Source: Streptomyces sp. NBC_00370 (GTDB lineage Bacteria > Actinomycetota > Actinomycetes > Streptomycetales > Streptomycetaceae). From it: a stretch of 64,000 nt of DNA. Every line of letters starts with the position of its first letter. Position 1 is the stretch's first letter. Location: the NCBI RefSeq assembly GCF_036084755.1, contig NZ_CP107968.1, forward strand, positions 1,240,001-1,304,000, read 5' to 3'. Shown piece by piece: positions 15,919-25,344 of this stretch. The notes under the pieces are model-generated. The model ran no database searches, was not told where the DNA came from, and was given only the letters and a program-made list of their open reading frames with translations. Position numbers and translations under genes: made by a program.

Positions 15919-17691
15919 ATGCAGATTCGCGACCTTCCGTACGCCGACCCCGGGGTCCCCGACGCACGGTCGGGCCCCCGGTTCCTGCTGTGGCTGGGCC
16001 GCAACCAGTTGCGCGGCCAGCTCAAGGCGCTGGGCTGGGGCCTGCTGCACCACCTGTCCGTCGGCGGGCTGCCGGTGGGCGCGGGACTCGCCGTGCAGGC
16101 GGTCGTCGACCGCTCGGGCGCGCGGCTGGCGCTCGCCGGCGGGCTCATCGCCGTGCTCGGCCTGGGGATCGCGGTCGGCGACACGATGCTGCACCGCACC
16201 GCCATCACCAACTGGATCACGGCGGCGGCGCGGCTCCAGCAGCTGCTGGCCCGCAAGACGGCGGAGCTGGGCTCGGCGCTGACCCGCCGGGTAGCGGCGG
16301 GTGAGGTCGTCGCCGTCTCCACCGGCGACGTGGAGAAGATCGGCTGGTTCGTGGAGGCGGTCTCCCGCTTCCTCGCCGCCGCCTGCGCGATCGTGCTGAT
16401 CTGCGCGGGTCTCCTCTGGTACCTGCCGTCGCTGGGGCTGGTGGTCGCCATTGGCGTACCGGTACTCGCCCTCGCCGTCCTGCCGTTGCTGCCGCGCGCC
16501 ACCCAACGGGCCGACGTGCAGCGTGACAAGGCGGGCAAGGCCACCGAACTGGCCTCGGACACCGTCGCCGGGCTGCGGGTGCTGCGCGGGATCGGCGGCG
16601 AGGAGCTGTTCCTCGGCCGCTACCGCGCCGCTTCGCAGGAGGTCAGGAAGGCGGCGGTGCGCAGCGCCAGGATGTGGTCGCTGATCTCCGCCGTCCAGGT
16701 GCTGCTGCCGGGGATCATGCTGATCACGGTGGTCTGGTACGGGGCGAATCTGGCGCTGGACGGCCGGATCGACCCGGGCCAGCTGGTGACCGTCTACAGC
16801 GCGGTGACGCTGCTGATCTTCCCGCTCGGCCAGTTCGAGGAGATCGCCATGGCGTACTCCTTCTCCCGGCCTTCGGCGAAGCGCGCCGCCCGGGTGCTGG
16901 CACTGGAGCGCACCTCGTTCGAGGCCGAGCGCGGCGGCCTCGCCGACGCCAGGCCGACCGGTGATCTGTACGACCCGGCGACCGGGCTGCGCGTCCCCGC
17001 CGGGCTGCTGACCGCCGTGGTGTGCGGCGACCCGGACGCGGCGGGCCGGCTGGCCGAGCGGCTGGGCGGCCATGCCGCCGAGGAGGAGAAGAGCCCGTCG
17101 GTGCTGCTCGGCGGGGTGGCGCTGGACGATCTGCCGCTGGACGCTGCGCGGGCCAGTGTGCTGGTCCAGGACAAGGATCCGGTGCTGCTGTCGGGGACCC
17201 TCGACGAACTGCTCGACGTGCCGTCGTCGGGCGCCGTCGACCCGGCGAAGGCACTTGCCGCCGCGCAGTGCGGCGATGTGCTCGACGCGCTCGTGCAGGC
17301 GTCCGTCGACGGGACGGGCGACCCGATGCGTTCGCGGATCACCGAGCGCGGCCGGTCGCTCTCCGGCGGCCAGCGCCAGCGCCTGGCGCTGGCCCGTTCG
17401 CTGGTCACCGACCCGGAGGTGCTGGTGCTCGACGAGCCGACGTCGGCGGTCGACTCGCACACGGAGGCGCGGATCGCGGAGGGCGTGAAGGCCCTGCGGA
17501 CCGGCCGTACGACGGTGGTGTTCGCCTCGTCGCCGCTGCTGCTCGACCACGCCGACCGGGTGGTGTTCGTGCACGACGGCGCGGCGACGGCCGCGGGCAG
17601 CCACCGCGAACTCGTCCGCGACAACGGCGAGTACCGGGCGGTCGTCACCCGGGAGACCGAACAGGAACAGCTCATCGAGGAGTCCGCATGA
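15919..17691 (+). CDS. ABC exporter half A, with degenerate Walker A and canonical signature
   Basis: 590 residues from ATG 15919. An N-terminal six-helix exporter domain (about 20-310) is followed by a nucleotide-binding domain in which the Walker A is lost: residues 369-376 read CGDPDAAG, without the GKS/T Lys. The signature LSGGQ (481-485) and Walker B (VLVLDE, Asp505-Glu506) are intact. The downstream gene overlaps by ATGA and has the opposite defects, so the two must form a heterodimer with one working ATP site. Heterodimeric exporters with one degenerate site are known (TM287/288, BmrCD, TAP). Substrate unknown. Confidence 0.85.
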   Translation: MQIRDLPYADPGVPDARSGPRFLLWLGRNQLRGQLKALGWGLLHHLSVGGLPVGAGLAVQAVVDRSGARLALAGGLIAVLGLGIAVGDTMLHRTAITNWITAAARLQQLLARKTAELGSALTRRVAAGEVVAVSTGDVEKIGWFVEAVSRFLAAACAIVLICAGLLWYLPSLGLVVAIGVPVLALAVLPLLPRATQRADVQRDKAGKATELASDTVAGLRVLRGIGGEELFLGRYRAASQEVRKAAVRSARMWSLISAVQVLLPGIMLITVVWYGANLALDGRIDPGQLVTVYSAVTLLIFPLGQFEEIAMAYSFSRPSAKRAARVLALERTSFEAERGGLADARPTGDLYDPATGLRVPAGLLTAVVCGDPDAAGRLAERLGGHAAEEEKSPSVLLGGVALDDLPLDAARASVLVQDKDPVLLSGTLDELLDVPSSGAVDPAKALAAAQCGDVLDALVQASVDGTGDPMRSRITERGRSLSGGQRQRLALARSLVTDPEVLVLDEPTSAVDSHTEARIAEGVKALRTGRTTVVFASSPLLLDHADRVVFVHDGAATAAGSHRELVRDNGEYRAVVTRETEQEQLIEESA

Positions 17692-19469
17692 TCGGCGTGG
17701 CACGACCGGAGTACGACCCGGCGGCCCCGGAGTCGGCGACGACCCTGCCGGTCGGCACACCGGCGACGGTCCGGGCGTATGTGTCCGAGCTGCTGAAGCG
17801 GCACCGTACGGCGTTCGTCGTGCTGATCGCGGTGAACGCCGTGTCGGTGATCGCCTCGATGGTCGGCCCGTACCTGCTGGGCAACATCGTGGAGGAGCTG
17901 TCCGACGGCGCGCGCGAACTGCATCTGGGGCGCGTGGCCGCCGTGTTCACGGTCGCGCTGGTCATCCAGACGGTCTTCACCCGGACGGTCCGGCTGCGCG
18001 GGGCGATGCTCGGCGAGGAGATGCTGGCCGATCTGCGCGAGGACTTCCTGGTCCGGTCGGTCGGGCTGCCGCCCGGGGTGCTGGAGCGGGCGGGGACGGG
18101 CGATCTGCTGTCCCGGATCACCACCGACATCGACCGGCTGGCGAACGCCATGCGCGAGGCGGTGCCGCAGCTGGCGATCGGTGTCGTGTGGGCGCTGCTG
18201 CTGGTCGGCGCGCTGATCGTGACCGCCCCGCCGCTGGGTCTCGCCGTGCTGGTGGCGCTGCCGCTGCTGGTCGTCGGCTGCCGCTGGTACTTCAAGCGGG
18301 CGCCTTCCGCGTACCGCTCGGAGGCGGCGGGGTACGCGGCGGTCGCGGCGATGCTGACCGAGACCGTGGACGCGGGCCGCACGGTCGAGTCGCACCGGCT
18401 CGGCGGGCGCCGGGTGGCGCTGTCGGACCGGCGGATCAAGGAGTGGACCGGCTGGGAGCGGTACACGCTGTTCCTGCGCTCGGTGCTGTTCCCGGTCATC
18501 AACCTGACCAATGTGGTGATCTTCCTCGCGGTCCTGGTGATGGGCGGCGCCTTCGTCCTGGAGGGCTGGATCGACGTCGGCCAGCTCACGACGGGAGCGC
18601 TGTTCGCGCAGATGCTGGTCGACCCGGTGGGGCTGATCCTGCGCTGGTACGACGAGTTGCAGGTCGCCCAGGTGTCCATCGCCCGGCTGGTGGGCGTACG
18701 GGACATCGAACCGGCGGCGGGCGACGAGTCGGTGGTGCCCGCGGGCCGCGCGGTCAGCGCGGACGAGGTGCGTTTCGGCTACCGCGAAGGGGTCGACGTA
18801 CTGCATCAGGTGACGCTGAACGTCAGTCCCGGCACCCGGCTGGCGCTGGTCGGCCCGTCGGGCGCGGGCAAGTCGACGCTGGGGCGGCTGCTCGCCGGTA
18901 TCTACGGTCCGCGGACCGGTACGGTCACGCTGGGCGACGCCGAGCTGTCCCGGATGCCGGCCGAGCGGGTGCGGCAGCATGTGGCCCTGGTCAACCAGGA
19001 GCACCATGTCTTCGTCGGCACGCTGCGGGACAACCTGCGGCTCGCCCGTACCGGCGCCGACGACGCCGAGCTGTGGACGGCGCTGGAGGCGGTCGACGCC
19101 GACGGCTGGGCGCGCGGCCTCGCCGAAGGGCTCGACACGGAGGTGGGCTCGGGCAGTGTCGCGCTCACCCCGGCGCAGGCGCAGCAGGTCGCGCTGGCCC
19201 GGCTGGTCTTGGCCGATCCGCACACCCTGGTGCTCGACGAGGCCACGTCGTTGCTGGACCCCCGGGCCGCCCGGCATCTGGAGCGCTCACTGGCCCGGGT
19301 CCTCGAAGGGCGCACGGTGGTGGCGATCGCGCACCGGCTGCACACGGCGCATGACGCGGATGTGATCGCGGTGGTCGAGCAGGGCCGGATCAGCGAACTG
19401 GGCAGCCACGACGAGCTGGTGGCGGCGGACGGGGCGTACGCGGCGCTGTGGCGCTCCTGGCACGGCTAG
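17688..19469 (+). CDS. ABC exporter half B, with canonical Walker A and degenerate signature
   Basis: 593 residues, starting in an ATGA overlap with half A, which implies translational coupling and equal stoichiometry. Membrane domain residues about 25-330, then the nucleotide-binding domain: Walker A GPSGAGKST (389-397, Lys395) is intact, Walker B VLDEATS is intact, but the signature reads LTPAQ (493-497) where LSGGQ is expected. Paired with half A this leaves one composite site (Walker A of B with signature of A) complete and the other defective on both faces. Likely lipid, drug or peptide export. Confidence 0.85.
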   Translation: MIGVARPEYDPAAPESATTLPVGTPATVRAYVSELLKRHRTAFVVLIAVNAVSVIASMVGPYLLGNIVEELSDGARELHLGRVAAVFTVALVIQTVFTRTVRLRGAMLGEEMLADLREDFLVRSVGLPPGVLERAGTGDLLSRITTDIDRLANAMREAVPQLAIGVVWALLLVGALIVTAPPLGLAVLVALPLLVVGCRWYFKRAPSAYRSEAAGYAAVAAMLTETVDAGRTVESHRLGGRRVALSDRRIKEWTGWERYTLFLRSVLFPVINLTNVVIFLAVLVMGGAFVLEGWIDVGQLTTGALFAQMLVDPVGLILRWYDELQVAQVSIARLVGVRDIEPAAGDESVVPAGRAVSADEVRFGYREGVDVLHQVTLNVSPGTRLALVGPSGAGKSTLGRLLAGIYGPRTGTVTLGDAELSRMPAERVRQHVALVNQEHHVFVGTLRDNLRLARTGADDAELWTALEAVDADGWARGLAEGLDTEVGSGSVALTPAQAQQVALARLVLADPHTLVLDEATSLLDPRAARHLERSLARVLEGRTVVAIAHRLHTAHDADVIAVVEQGRISELGSHDELVAADGAYAALWRSWHG

Positions 19470-19548
19470 GGAGTGTCCGCGAAGTATCGTCGTCCGCCCT
19501 CGGGGCGGGGCTCGCGCCGTGGTCGGGCCCCGTCCTCTCGCTGCGTGG

Positions 19549-20166
19549 TCACACCGGCGGTGACGCGGCGTCGGCCGGCGCCGTGGCACGTCTGACGCTC
19601 TCGCGCAGGAGTGCCCGGCGCTGTTCGTGCACCTCGGCCGGCTCTTCGGCGGTCGCCGCGTAGACGTTGCTGACCGGCGACCAGGCCATGGACATCGCGA
19701 TGACCATGGCCATCAGGTCGAACGGGTTCCCCTGCCGTACCAGCCCCGCCGCCTGTGCCTCGGCGATGACCCGCAGTTTGCGCTGATCGAGGCGTTCGTG
19801 TTCCTCGACGAGGTGCCCCGCCGGGCGACGCTCCAGGCGCGCCCAGGTGGCGAGCCGGATGAGGTCGGGGCGGGCGAGGTACTCGTCGTAGAGGCGTACG
19901 GCCCAGTCGGCGAGGTCGCCGGGGTCGCCCGCGTCGATGGGGACGACGTTGACGATCCGCTCCATCATGCCGAAGAAGATCGCGTCGAACAGCCCTTCCT
20001 TGTTGCCGAAGTAGGCGTAGAGCTGCGCCTTGTTGGTGCGGGCCGCCGCCACGATCCGCTCGATCCGCGCCCCGGCGATCCCGTGCTCGGCGAACTCCAC
20101 GGTCGCCACGTCGAGGATGCGTTTGTGGGTCGCGGCGCCGCGCGCGGTCAGGGACTGGTCGGCCAT
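19549..20166 (-). CDS. TetR family transcriptional regulator
   Basis: 205 residues from ATG 20166. The N-terminal HTH (residues about 12-58) includes TRGAATHKRILDVATVEFAE-like helix 1 and the recognition region RTNKAQLYAYFGNKEGLF, typical of TetR. The C-terminal ligand domain (TetR_C type with WARLERRP) is unassigned. It is divergent from an alcohol dehydrogenase gene and two inverted repeats occupy the 94-nt gap, so it most likely represses both genes. Confidence 0.85.
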   Translation of the reverse strand: MADQSLTARGAATHKRILDVATVEFAEHGIAGARIERIVAAARTNKAQLYAYFGNKEGLFDAIFFGMMERIVNVVPIDAGDPGDLADWAVRLYDEYLARPDLIRLATWARLERRPAGHLVEEHERLDQRKLRVIAEAQAAGLVRQGNPFDLMAMVIAMSMAWSPVSNVYAATAEEPAEVHEQRRALLRESVRRATAPADAASPPV

Positions 20167-20179
20167 GTCCGCCACTTTA

Positions 20180-20200
20180 CCAAACAGAACAGTTGGTTTG
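20180..20200. promoter_or_regulatory. Second, weaker repeat near the TetR start (CAAAC...GTTTG)
   Basis: CAAAC (20181-20185) and GTTTG (20196-20200) flank AGAACAGTTG just upstream of the regulator's ATG. It shares the AACAG core with the stronger repeat at 20228, so it may be a second binding site for the same TetR protein. Confidence 0.35.
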
Positions 20201-20227
20201 CTTGGCGGCCCCGATGGGCCTACGCTG

Positions 20228-20249
20228 AAACAGACCGAACAGTCTGTTT
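20228..20249. promoter_or_regulatory. Candidate TetR operator AAACAGAC-N6-GTCTGTTT
   Basis: Perfect 8-bp arms with a 6-nt spacer, ending directly against the Shine-Dalgarno sequence GAGGAG (20250-20255) of the dehydrogenase gene. Binding there would block transcription of the dehydrogenase. Confidence 0.6.
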
Positions 20250-20260
20250 GAGGAGTTGGC

Positions 20261-21310
20261 ATGAGGACCACAGTTGGCTGGCGCGCCGAAGGACCCGGCG
20301 CGACGCTGCGCCGCACCCCGTTGGAGCGCCGCGAGCTGCGCCCCGACGACATCGCCGTACAGGTGGACTTCTGCGGTGTCTGCCACACCGATCTGCACGC
20401 CCTGACCGCCCGTACCGGTGCGCAGGACGCGCCGCTGGTGCCGGGCCACGAGTTCACCGGGACCGTGACCGAGGTCGGCCCCGAGGTCACCCGTTTCGCG
20501 GTGGGCGACCCGGTGGCCGTGGGCAACATCGTCGACTCGTGCGGCGTGTGCGTCATGTGCGAGGCGGGGCAGGAGAACTTCTGCCGGGAGTTCCCGACCC
20601 TGACGTACAGCGGCACCGACCGCCATGACGGCTCGACCACCCTCGGCGGCTACTCACGCGAGTACGTCGTACGCGACCGCTTCGTCTACGCGCTGCCCGC
20701 CGGCCTCGACCCGGCCGCGGCGGCCCCGCTGCTGTGCGCCGGAATCACCGTGTGGGAGCCGCTGCGCGCCCTCGGCGTGGGCCCCGGCACCCGGGTCGCC
20801 GTGGCAGGGCTCGGTGGGCTCGGCCATCTCGCGGTCAAGTTCGCCGTGGCGCTCGGCGCCCGGACGACGGTCATCAGCCGCACGGCGGACAAGGCGGACG
20901 ACGCCCGCAAGCTGGGCGCCGACGATCTGCTGGTCTCCACGGACGAGGCGCGGATGGCCGAGGCGCGTGACCGCTTCGACGTCGTCATCGACACCATCTC
21001 GGCCGTCCACGACCTCGGCCCGTATCTGCGCGTGGTGGCCATGGACGGCACCCTCAGCCAGGTCGGGTATCTGGGCCCCGTCGCTGTGGAGACGATGGAC
21101 CTGCTGGCCGGCCGCAAGAAGCTCACGTCGGCCGGCAGCGGCGGTACGCCGGCGACCGCCGCGATGCTGGAGTTCTGCGCGGAGCACGGCGTCACGGCCG
21201 ATATCGAACTGCTGCCCTCGGCGCGGGTGAACGACGCCCTGGACCGGCTCGGCCGTAACGACGTGCGCTACCGCTTCGTGCTCGACATGTCCGACCTGTC
21301 GGCCGGCTGA
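20261..21310 (+). CDS. Zinc-dependent NAD(P)H alcohol dehydrogenase (MDR, cinnamyl-alcohol type)
   Basis: 349 residues. Catalytic zinc residues lie in CGVCHTDLHAL (Cys near residue 38) and GHEFTGTV (His-Glu near 62); the structural-zinc lobe CGVCVMCEAGQENFC follows near residue 90. The nucleotide-binding motif GLGGLGHLAVKFA is near 185. This matches the YahK/CAD group, which usually prefers NADPH and reduces aldehydes. Expression is probably controlled by the divergent TetR protein; an aldehyde or alcohol is a likely inducer. Confidence 0.85.
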   Translation: MRTTVGWRAEGPGATLRRTPLERRELRPDDIAVQVDFCGVCHTDLHALTARTGAQDAPLVPGHEFTGTVTEVGPEVTRFAVGDPVAVGNIVDSCGVCVMCEAGQENFCREFPTLTYSGTDRHDGSTTLGGYSREYVVRDRFVYALPAGLDPAAAAPLLCAGITVWEPLRALGVGPGTRVAVAGLGGLGHLAVKFAVALGARTTVISRTADKADDARKLGADDLLVSTDEARMAEARDRFDVVIDTISAVHDLGPYLRVVAMDGTLSQVGYLGPVAVETMDLLAGRKKLTSAGSGGTPATAAMLEFCAEHGVTADIELLPSARVNDALDRLGRNDVRYRFVLDMSDLSAG

Positions 21311-21328
21311 CGCGCGAGCGGCGCCGGG

Positions 21329-22153
21329 TCAGAACACGCCCAGCGCCGCCGCGGCGCCGACCCCTCCCAGCACCATGAACGCGGGCATCAGGACCTTGAT
21401 CTCCACCCAGGCGCCCGCCCTGAAGCGGATGAACTTCGGCGGCCCGATCGGGTACCAGCGCTTACGGCCCAGCGGGATGGGCCACAGGATCGGGCAGCCG
21501 GAGACGGTTATCGCGTCACCGATGTCGTGCACGAGCGCGCCGAGGATGATCGGCAGCCCCAGCCAGACGTACTCGTGACCGACCCCGGTGAACAGCCAGT
21601 GCGCGCCGTTGCCCGGCTCGTCCAGGATGTCCGCCAGCATCCACGCGCTGGTCGCGCCGAGCAGCCAGACCAGGACGTCGCTCGACATCCGCGCCGCCCG
21701 CCACAGCAGCCCCTCCACGGCCAGCACCATGTGCACGAAGAGGATGAAGAGGACCGCCCAGCGGCCGCCGACGATCGCGAGACCCGAGGCCCCAGCGCCG
21801 ACCAGGACCGCCCACAACCAGGTGTGGGTCAGGGTGCGGTGGCCGCCGTTCCTGCGCGGGTCGCCCTTCTTCCTCGTCGCCTTGTAGACGGCGGTCGACA
21901 TCCTGTCGACGATCTCGCACAGCCCGCGTGAGATGGGTCCGAAAGCACGCGAGATGGTCGCCGCCTTGTGGTCCAGATCGGGGGCGAGCGCGGCGCCCGC
22001 GCATATCAGGGCGCCCACGGCCAGTACCGGCCACGGCATGCTGTGTCCTGCGGCTGCCGCCGCCGCACCCACCCCCAGCCAGGCCGCCGCCCCTGACAGT
22101 GAGTGTGCCGGTCCCATCATCGTCGTACCCGCCCCATTGCAGTTGTTATTCAT
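21329..22153 (-). CDS. YdjM-family membrane-bound metal-dependent hydrolase
   Basis: About 274 residues from ATG 22153. Several membrane segments plus the conserved features of the LexA-regulated YdjM/PF04307 family: MGPAHSLSGAAAW at the N-terminus, an APDLDH motif near residue 60, GGHRTLTHTWLW near 107 and VHDIGDAIT near 200, supplying His and Asp residues for metal binding. Enzymatic role of the family is not established. Start uncertain: ATG 22183 overlaps the opposite-strand helicase leader and ATG 22120 is also possible. No LexA box seen. Confidence 0.75.
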   Translation of the reverse strand: MNNNCNGAGTTMMGPAHSLSGAAAWLGVGAAAAAAGHSMPWPVLAVGALICAGAALAPDLDHKAATISRAFGPISRGLCEIVDRMSTAVYKATRKKGDPRRNGGHRTLTHTWLWAVLVGAGASGLAIVGGRWAVLFILFVHMVLAVEGLLWRAARMSSDVLVWLLGATSAWMLADILDEPGNGAHWLFTGVGHEYVWLGLPIILGALVHDIGDAITVSGCPILWPIPLGRKRWYPIGPPKFIRFRAGAWVEIKVLMPAFMVLGGVGAAAALGVF

Positions 22154-22241
22154 GGTCAGTTGAGACCGCAGGCTACCTTCCATGATCTTCGCGGCGTCGT
22201 CCGGTTCCCTCATCCGGGCGGAAGGCAGGCAAGATGGGGTG

Positions 22242-24755
22242 GTGACCCTCATCGATCAGCTGCCGCCGGATGCCGACCCCGATGCCCTCTTCGAGGCGTT
22301 CTCCTCCTGGACCGAAGGCCAGGGCATCGCGCTCTACCCGGCTCAGGAGGAGGCGCTGATCGAGGTGGTCTCGGGAGCCAACGTGATCGTCTCGACCCCC
22401 ACCGGGTCGGGAAAGAGCCTGATCGCGGCGGGTGCGCACTTCACGGCGCTGGCCCAGGACAAGGTCACCTTCTACAGCGCGCCGATCAAGGCGCTGGTCT
22501 CGGAGAAGTTCTTCGACCTGTGCAAACTCTTCGGCACCGAGAACGTCGGCATGCTGACCGGCGACGCCTCCGTCAACGCCGACGCGCCCGTCATCTGCTG
22601 TACGGCGGAGGTGCTGGCCTCCATCGCGCTGCGTGACGGCAAGCACGCCGACATCGGCCAGGTCGTCATGGACGAGTTCCATTTCTACGCCGAGCCGGAC
22701 CGCGGCTGGGCCTGGCAGATCCCGCTGCTGGAACTGCCGCAGGCCCAGTTCATCCTGATGTCGGCGACGCTCGGTGACATGTCGCGGTTCGAGGAGGATC
22801 TGACCCGGCGTACGGGCCGGCCGACCTCCGTCGTACGGTCGGCGACCCGCCCGGTGCCGCTGTCGTACGAGTACCGTCTGACGCCGATCACGGAGACGCT
22901 GACCGAGCTGCTGGAGACCCGGCAAGCCCCGGTGTACATCGTGCACTTCACCCAGGCGGCGGCCGTCGAGCGTGCCCAGTCGCTGATGAGCATCAACATG
23001 TGCACCCGGGAGGAGAAGGACAAGATCGCCGATCTGATCGGCAGTTTCCGCTTCACCACCAAGTTCGGCCGCAACCTGTCGCGTTACGTCCGCCACGGCA
23101 TCGGCGTGCACCACGCGGGCATGCTGCCCAAGTACCGCCGGCTGGTCGAAAAGCTGGCGCAGGCAGGCCTGTTGAAGGTGATCTGCGGTACGGACACACT
23201 GGGCGTCGGCGTCAACGTCCCCATCCGTACGGTGCTGTTCACCGCCCTGACGAAGTACGACGGCACCCGCGTGCGCACCCTGCGCGCGCGGGAGTTCCAC
23301 CAGATCGCCGGCCGGGCGGGCCGCGCCGGGTTCGACGTGGCGGGGCTCGTGGTGGCGCAGGCGCCCGAGCACGTGGTGGAGAACGAGAAGGCGCTCGCCA
23401 AGGCGGGGGACGATCCGAAGAAGCGCCGCAAGGTGGTGCGCAAGAAGGCGCCGGAGGGCTTTGTCGCCTGGTCGGAGACCACCTTCGACAAGCTCATCGG
23501 CTCCGACCCTGAGCCGCTGACCTCACGCTTCCGGGTCACACACACGATGCTGCTGTCGGTGATCGCCCGTCCCGGCAACGCCTTCGAGGCGATGCGCCAT
23601 CTGCTGGAGGACAACCACGAGCCGCGCAGGCAGCAGTTGCGGCACATCAGGCGGGCCATCGCGATCTACCGGTCGCTGCTGGACGGCGGTGTGGTGGAGC
23701 GCCTGGAGACACCGGACGCCGAGGGCAGGATCGTCCGGCTCACCGTCGACCTCCAGCAGAACTTCGCGCTGAACCAGCCGCTTTCGACCTTCGCGCTGGC
23801 CTCCTTCGAGCTGCTGGACCCCGACTCCCCCTCCTATGCGCTGGACATGGTCTCGGTCGTCGAGTCGACCCTGGACGACCCGCGGCAGATCCTCGCCGCG
23901 CAGCAGAACAAGGCGCGCGGCGAGGCGGTCGGCCAGATGAAGGCCGACGGCATCGAGTACGAGGAGCGGATGGAGCGGCTCCAGGACGTCACGTACCCGA
24001 GGCCGCTGGAAGAGCTGCTGGTGCACGCGTACAACACGTACCGCACGAGCCATCCGTGGGTCGGCGACCACCCGGTCTCCCCCAAGTCGGTCATCCGTGA
24101 CATGTACGAACGCGCCCTGACCTTCACGGAGTTCACCTCGCACTACGAGCTGGCCCGCACCGAGGGCATCGTGCTGCGCTATCTGGCCGGCGCGTACAAG
24201 GCACTGGAACACACCATTCCGGACCATCTGAAGTCGGAGGATCTGGAGGACCTCACGGCGTGGCTCGGTGAGATGGTCCGGCAGGTCGACTCCAGCCTCC
24301 TCGACGAGTGGGAGCAGCTGGCCAATCCCGAGGTGGACACGGCCGAGCAGGCCCAGGAGAAGGCCGACCAGGTCAGGCCGGTCACCGCCAACGCGCGTGC
24401 CTTCCGGGTGCTCGTCCGCAACGCCATGTTCCGCAGGGTCGAGCTGGCGGCGCTGGACAAGGTCGGTGAACTGGGCGAGCTGGACGCCGAGTCGGGCTGG
24501 GACGCCGACAAGTGGGGCGAGGCGATGGACGCGTACTGGGACGAGTACGAGGACATGAGCACCGGCCCGGACGCCCGCGGCCCGAAGCTGCTGGCCATCG
24601 AGGAGGACGCGGCCCACGGCCTCTGGCGGGTGCGCCAGACCTTCGCCGACCCGAAGGGCGACCACGACTGGGGTATCAGCGCCGAGGTGGACCTGGCGGC
24701 CTCGGACGAGGAGGGTCTCGCCGTCGTCCGGGTGACGTCGGTGGGTCAGCTCTGA
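22242..24755 (+). CDS. Superfamily II DEAD/DEAH helicase with DUF3516 C-terminal domain
   Basis: About 837 residues. Helicase motifs in order: motif I STPTGSGKS near residue 52, motif II DEFH, motif III SAT (LMSATLGD), motif V region GVGVNVPIRTVLF and motif VI QIAGRAGRAGFD. The motor resembles Ski2-like RNA helicases. The C-terminal half carries DUF3516, an actinobacterial accessory domain. Probable role in RNA or structured nucleic-acid remodelling; not demonstrated. Start chosen at GTG 22242, giving MTLIDQLPPD; GTG 22239 and ATG 22182 are in frame, but the latter overlaps the divergent gene. Confidence 0.85.
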   Translation: MTLIDQLPPDADPDALFEAFSSWTEGQGIALYPAQEEALIEVVSGANVIVSTPTGSGKSLIAAGAHFTALAQDKVTFYSAPIKALVSEKFFDLCKLFGTENVGMLTGDASVNADAPVICCTAEVLASIALRDGKHADIGQVVMDEFHFYAEPDRGWAWQIPLLELPQAQFILMSATLGDMSRFEEDLTRRTGRPTSVVRSATRPVPLSYEYRLTPITETLTELLETRQAPVYIVHFTQAAAVERAQSLMSINMCTREEKDKIADLIGSFRFTTKFGRNLSRYVRHGIGVHHAGMLPKYRRLVEKLAQAGLLKVICGTDTLGVGVNVPIRTVLFTALTKYDGTRVRTLRAREFHQIAGRAGRAGFDVAGLVVAQAPEHVVENEKALAKAGDDPKKRRKVVRKKAPEGFVAWSETTFDKLIGSDPEPLTSRFRVTHTMLLSVIARPGNAFEAMRHLLEDNHEPRRQQLRHIRRAIAIYRSLLDGGVVERLETPDAEGRIVRLTVDLQQNFALNQPLSTFALASFELLDPDSPSYALDMVSVVESTLDDPRQILAAQQNKARGEAVGQMKADGIEYEERMERLQDVTYPRPLEELLVHAYNTYRTSHPWVGDHPVSPKSVIRDMYERALTFTEFTSHYELARTEGIVLRYLAGAYKALEHTIPDHLKSEDLEDLTAWLGEMVRQVDSSLLDEWEQLANPEVDTAEQAQEKADQVRPVTANARAFRVLVRNAMFRRVELAALDKVGELGELDAESGWDADKWGEAMDAYWDEYEDMSTGPDARGPKLLAIEEDAAHGLWRVRQTFADPKGDHDWGISAEVDLAASDEEGLAVVRVTSVGQL

Positions 24756-24834
24756 GCCGGGCGGGGGGCCTGTTCACGGCCTTCGATCTCCTGGGTCCAC
24801 ACTGGAAGGACTACTGAGTACCGAGGAGATTCCG

Positions 24835-25323
24835 ATGGCGCTGTACGACATCCCGCTGCGCACCCTGGCCGGCGAGCCCACTTCTCTGGCCGAGTACCGG
24901 GGCAAGGCCGTGCTGGTGGTGAACGTGGCCTCCAAGTGCGGGCTCACCCCGCAGTACGCCGGACTTGAGCAGCTTCAGAAGACCTACGGCGACCGGGGCT
25001 TCACCGTCCTCGGCGTGCCGAGCAACCAGTTCGCCGGACAGGAGCCCGGTACGGCCGAGGAGATCCAGACGTTCTGCTCGGCGACGTACGGGGTCACCTT
25101 CCCGATGCTGGAGAAGACGGACGTGAACGGGGAGAGCCGGCACCCGCTGTACGTGGAGCTGACGAAGACCACGGACGGCGCGGGCGAGGCCGGGGACGTC
25201 TCGTGGAACTTCGAGAAGTTCCTGCTCTCCCCGCAGGGCGAGGTCGTCGCCCGGATCCGCCCGCGCACCGAGCCGGACGCCCCCGAGGTCGTCTCCGCGA
25301 TCGAGGCGCAGCTCCCCGCCTGA
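24835..25323 (+). CDS. Glutathione peroxidase family thiol peroxidase (Cys type)
   Basis: 162 residues with GAGGAG 6 nt before the ATG. The peroxidatic residue is Cys35 in NVASKCGLTPQY (not selenocysteine), and the catalytic partners Gln and Trp are seen in PSNQFAGQEPG and SWNFEKF. Streptomyces lack glutathione, so the physiological reductant is probably thioredoxin or mycoredoxin; the resolving Cys would be Cys81 in EIQTFC. Cytosolic peroxide detoxification. Convergent with the acyl-CoA dehydrogenase gene. Confidence 0.9.
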   Translation: MALYDIPLRTLAGEPTSLAEYRGKAVLVVNVASKCGLTPQYAGLEQLQKTYGDRGFTVLGVPSNQFAGQEPGTAEEIQTFCSATYGVTFPMLEKTDVNGESRHPLYVELTKTTDGAGEAGDVSWNFEKFLLSPQGEVVARIRPRTEPDAPEVVSAIEAQLPA

Positions 25324-25344
25324 CCGCCGCCTTCTCCGTACGCC

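Noticed and set aside
16794..19277. 827-codon antisense frame over the ABC heterodimer
   Set aside because: Same GC artefact; no start site support and no recognisable domain.
21329..22241. SOS control of the YdjM-family gene
   Set aside because: E. coli ydjM is LexA-controlled, but no LexA-like box is visible in the shared gap with the helicase gene.
24835..25323. Selenocysteine glutathione peroxidase
   Set aside because: The active-site codon is TGC (Cys35), not TGA, so no recoding is needed.
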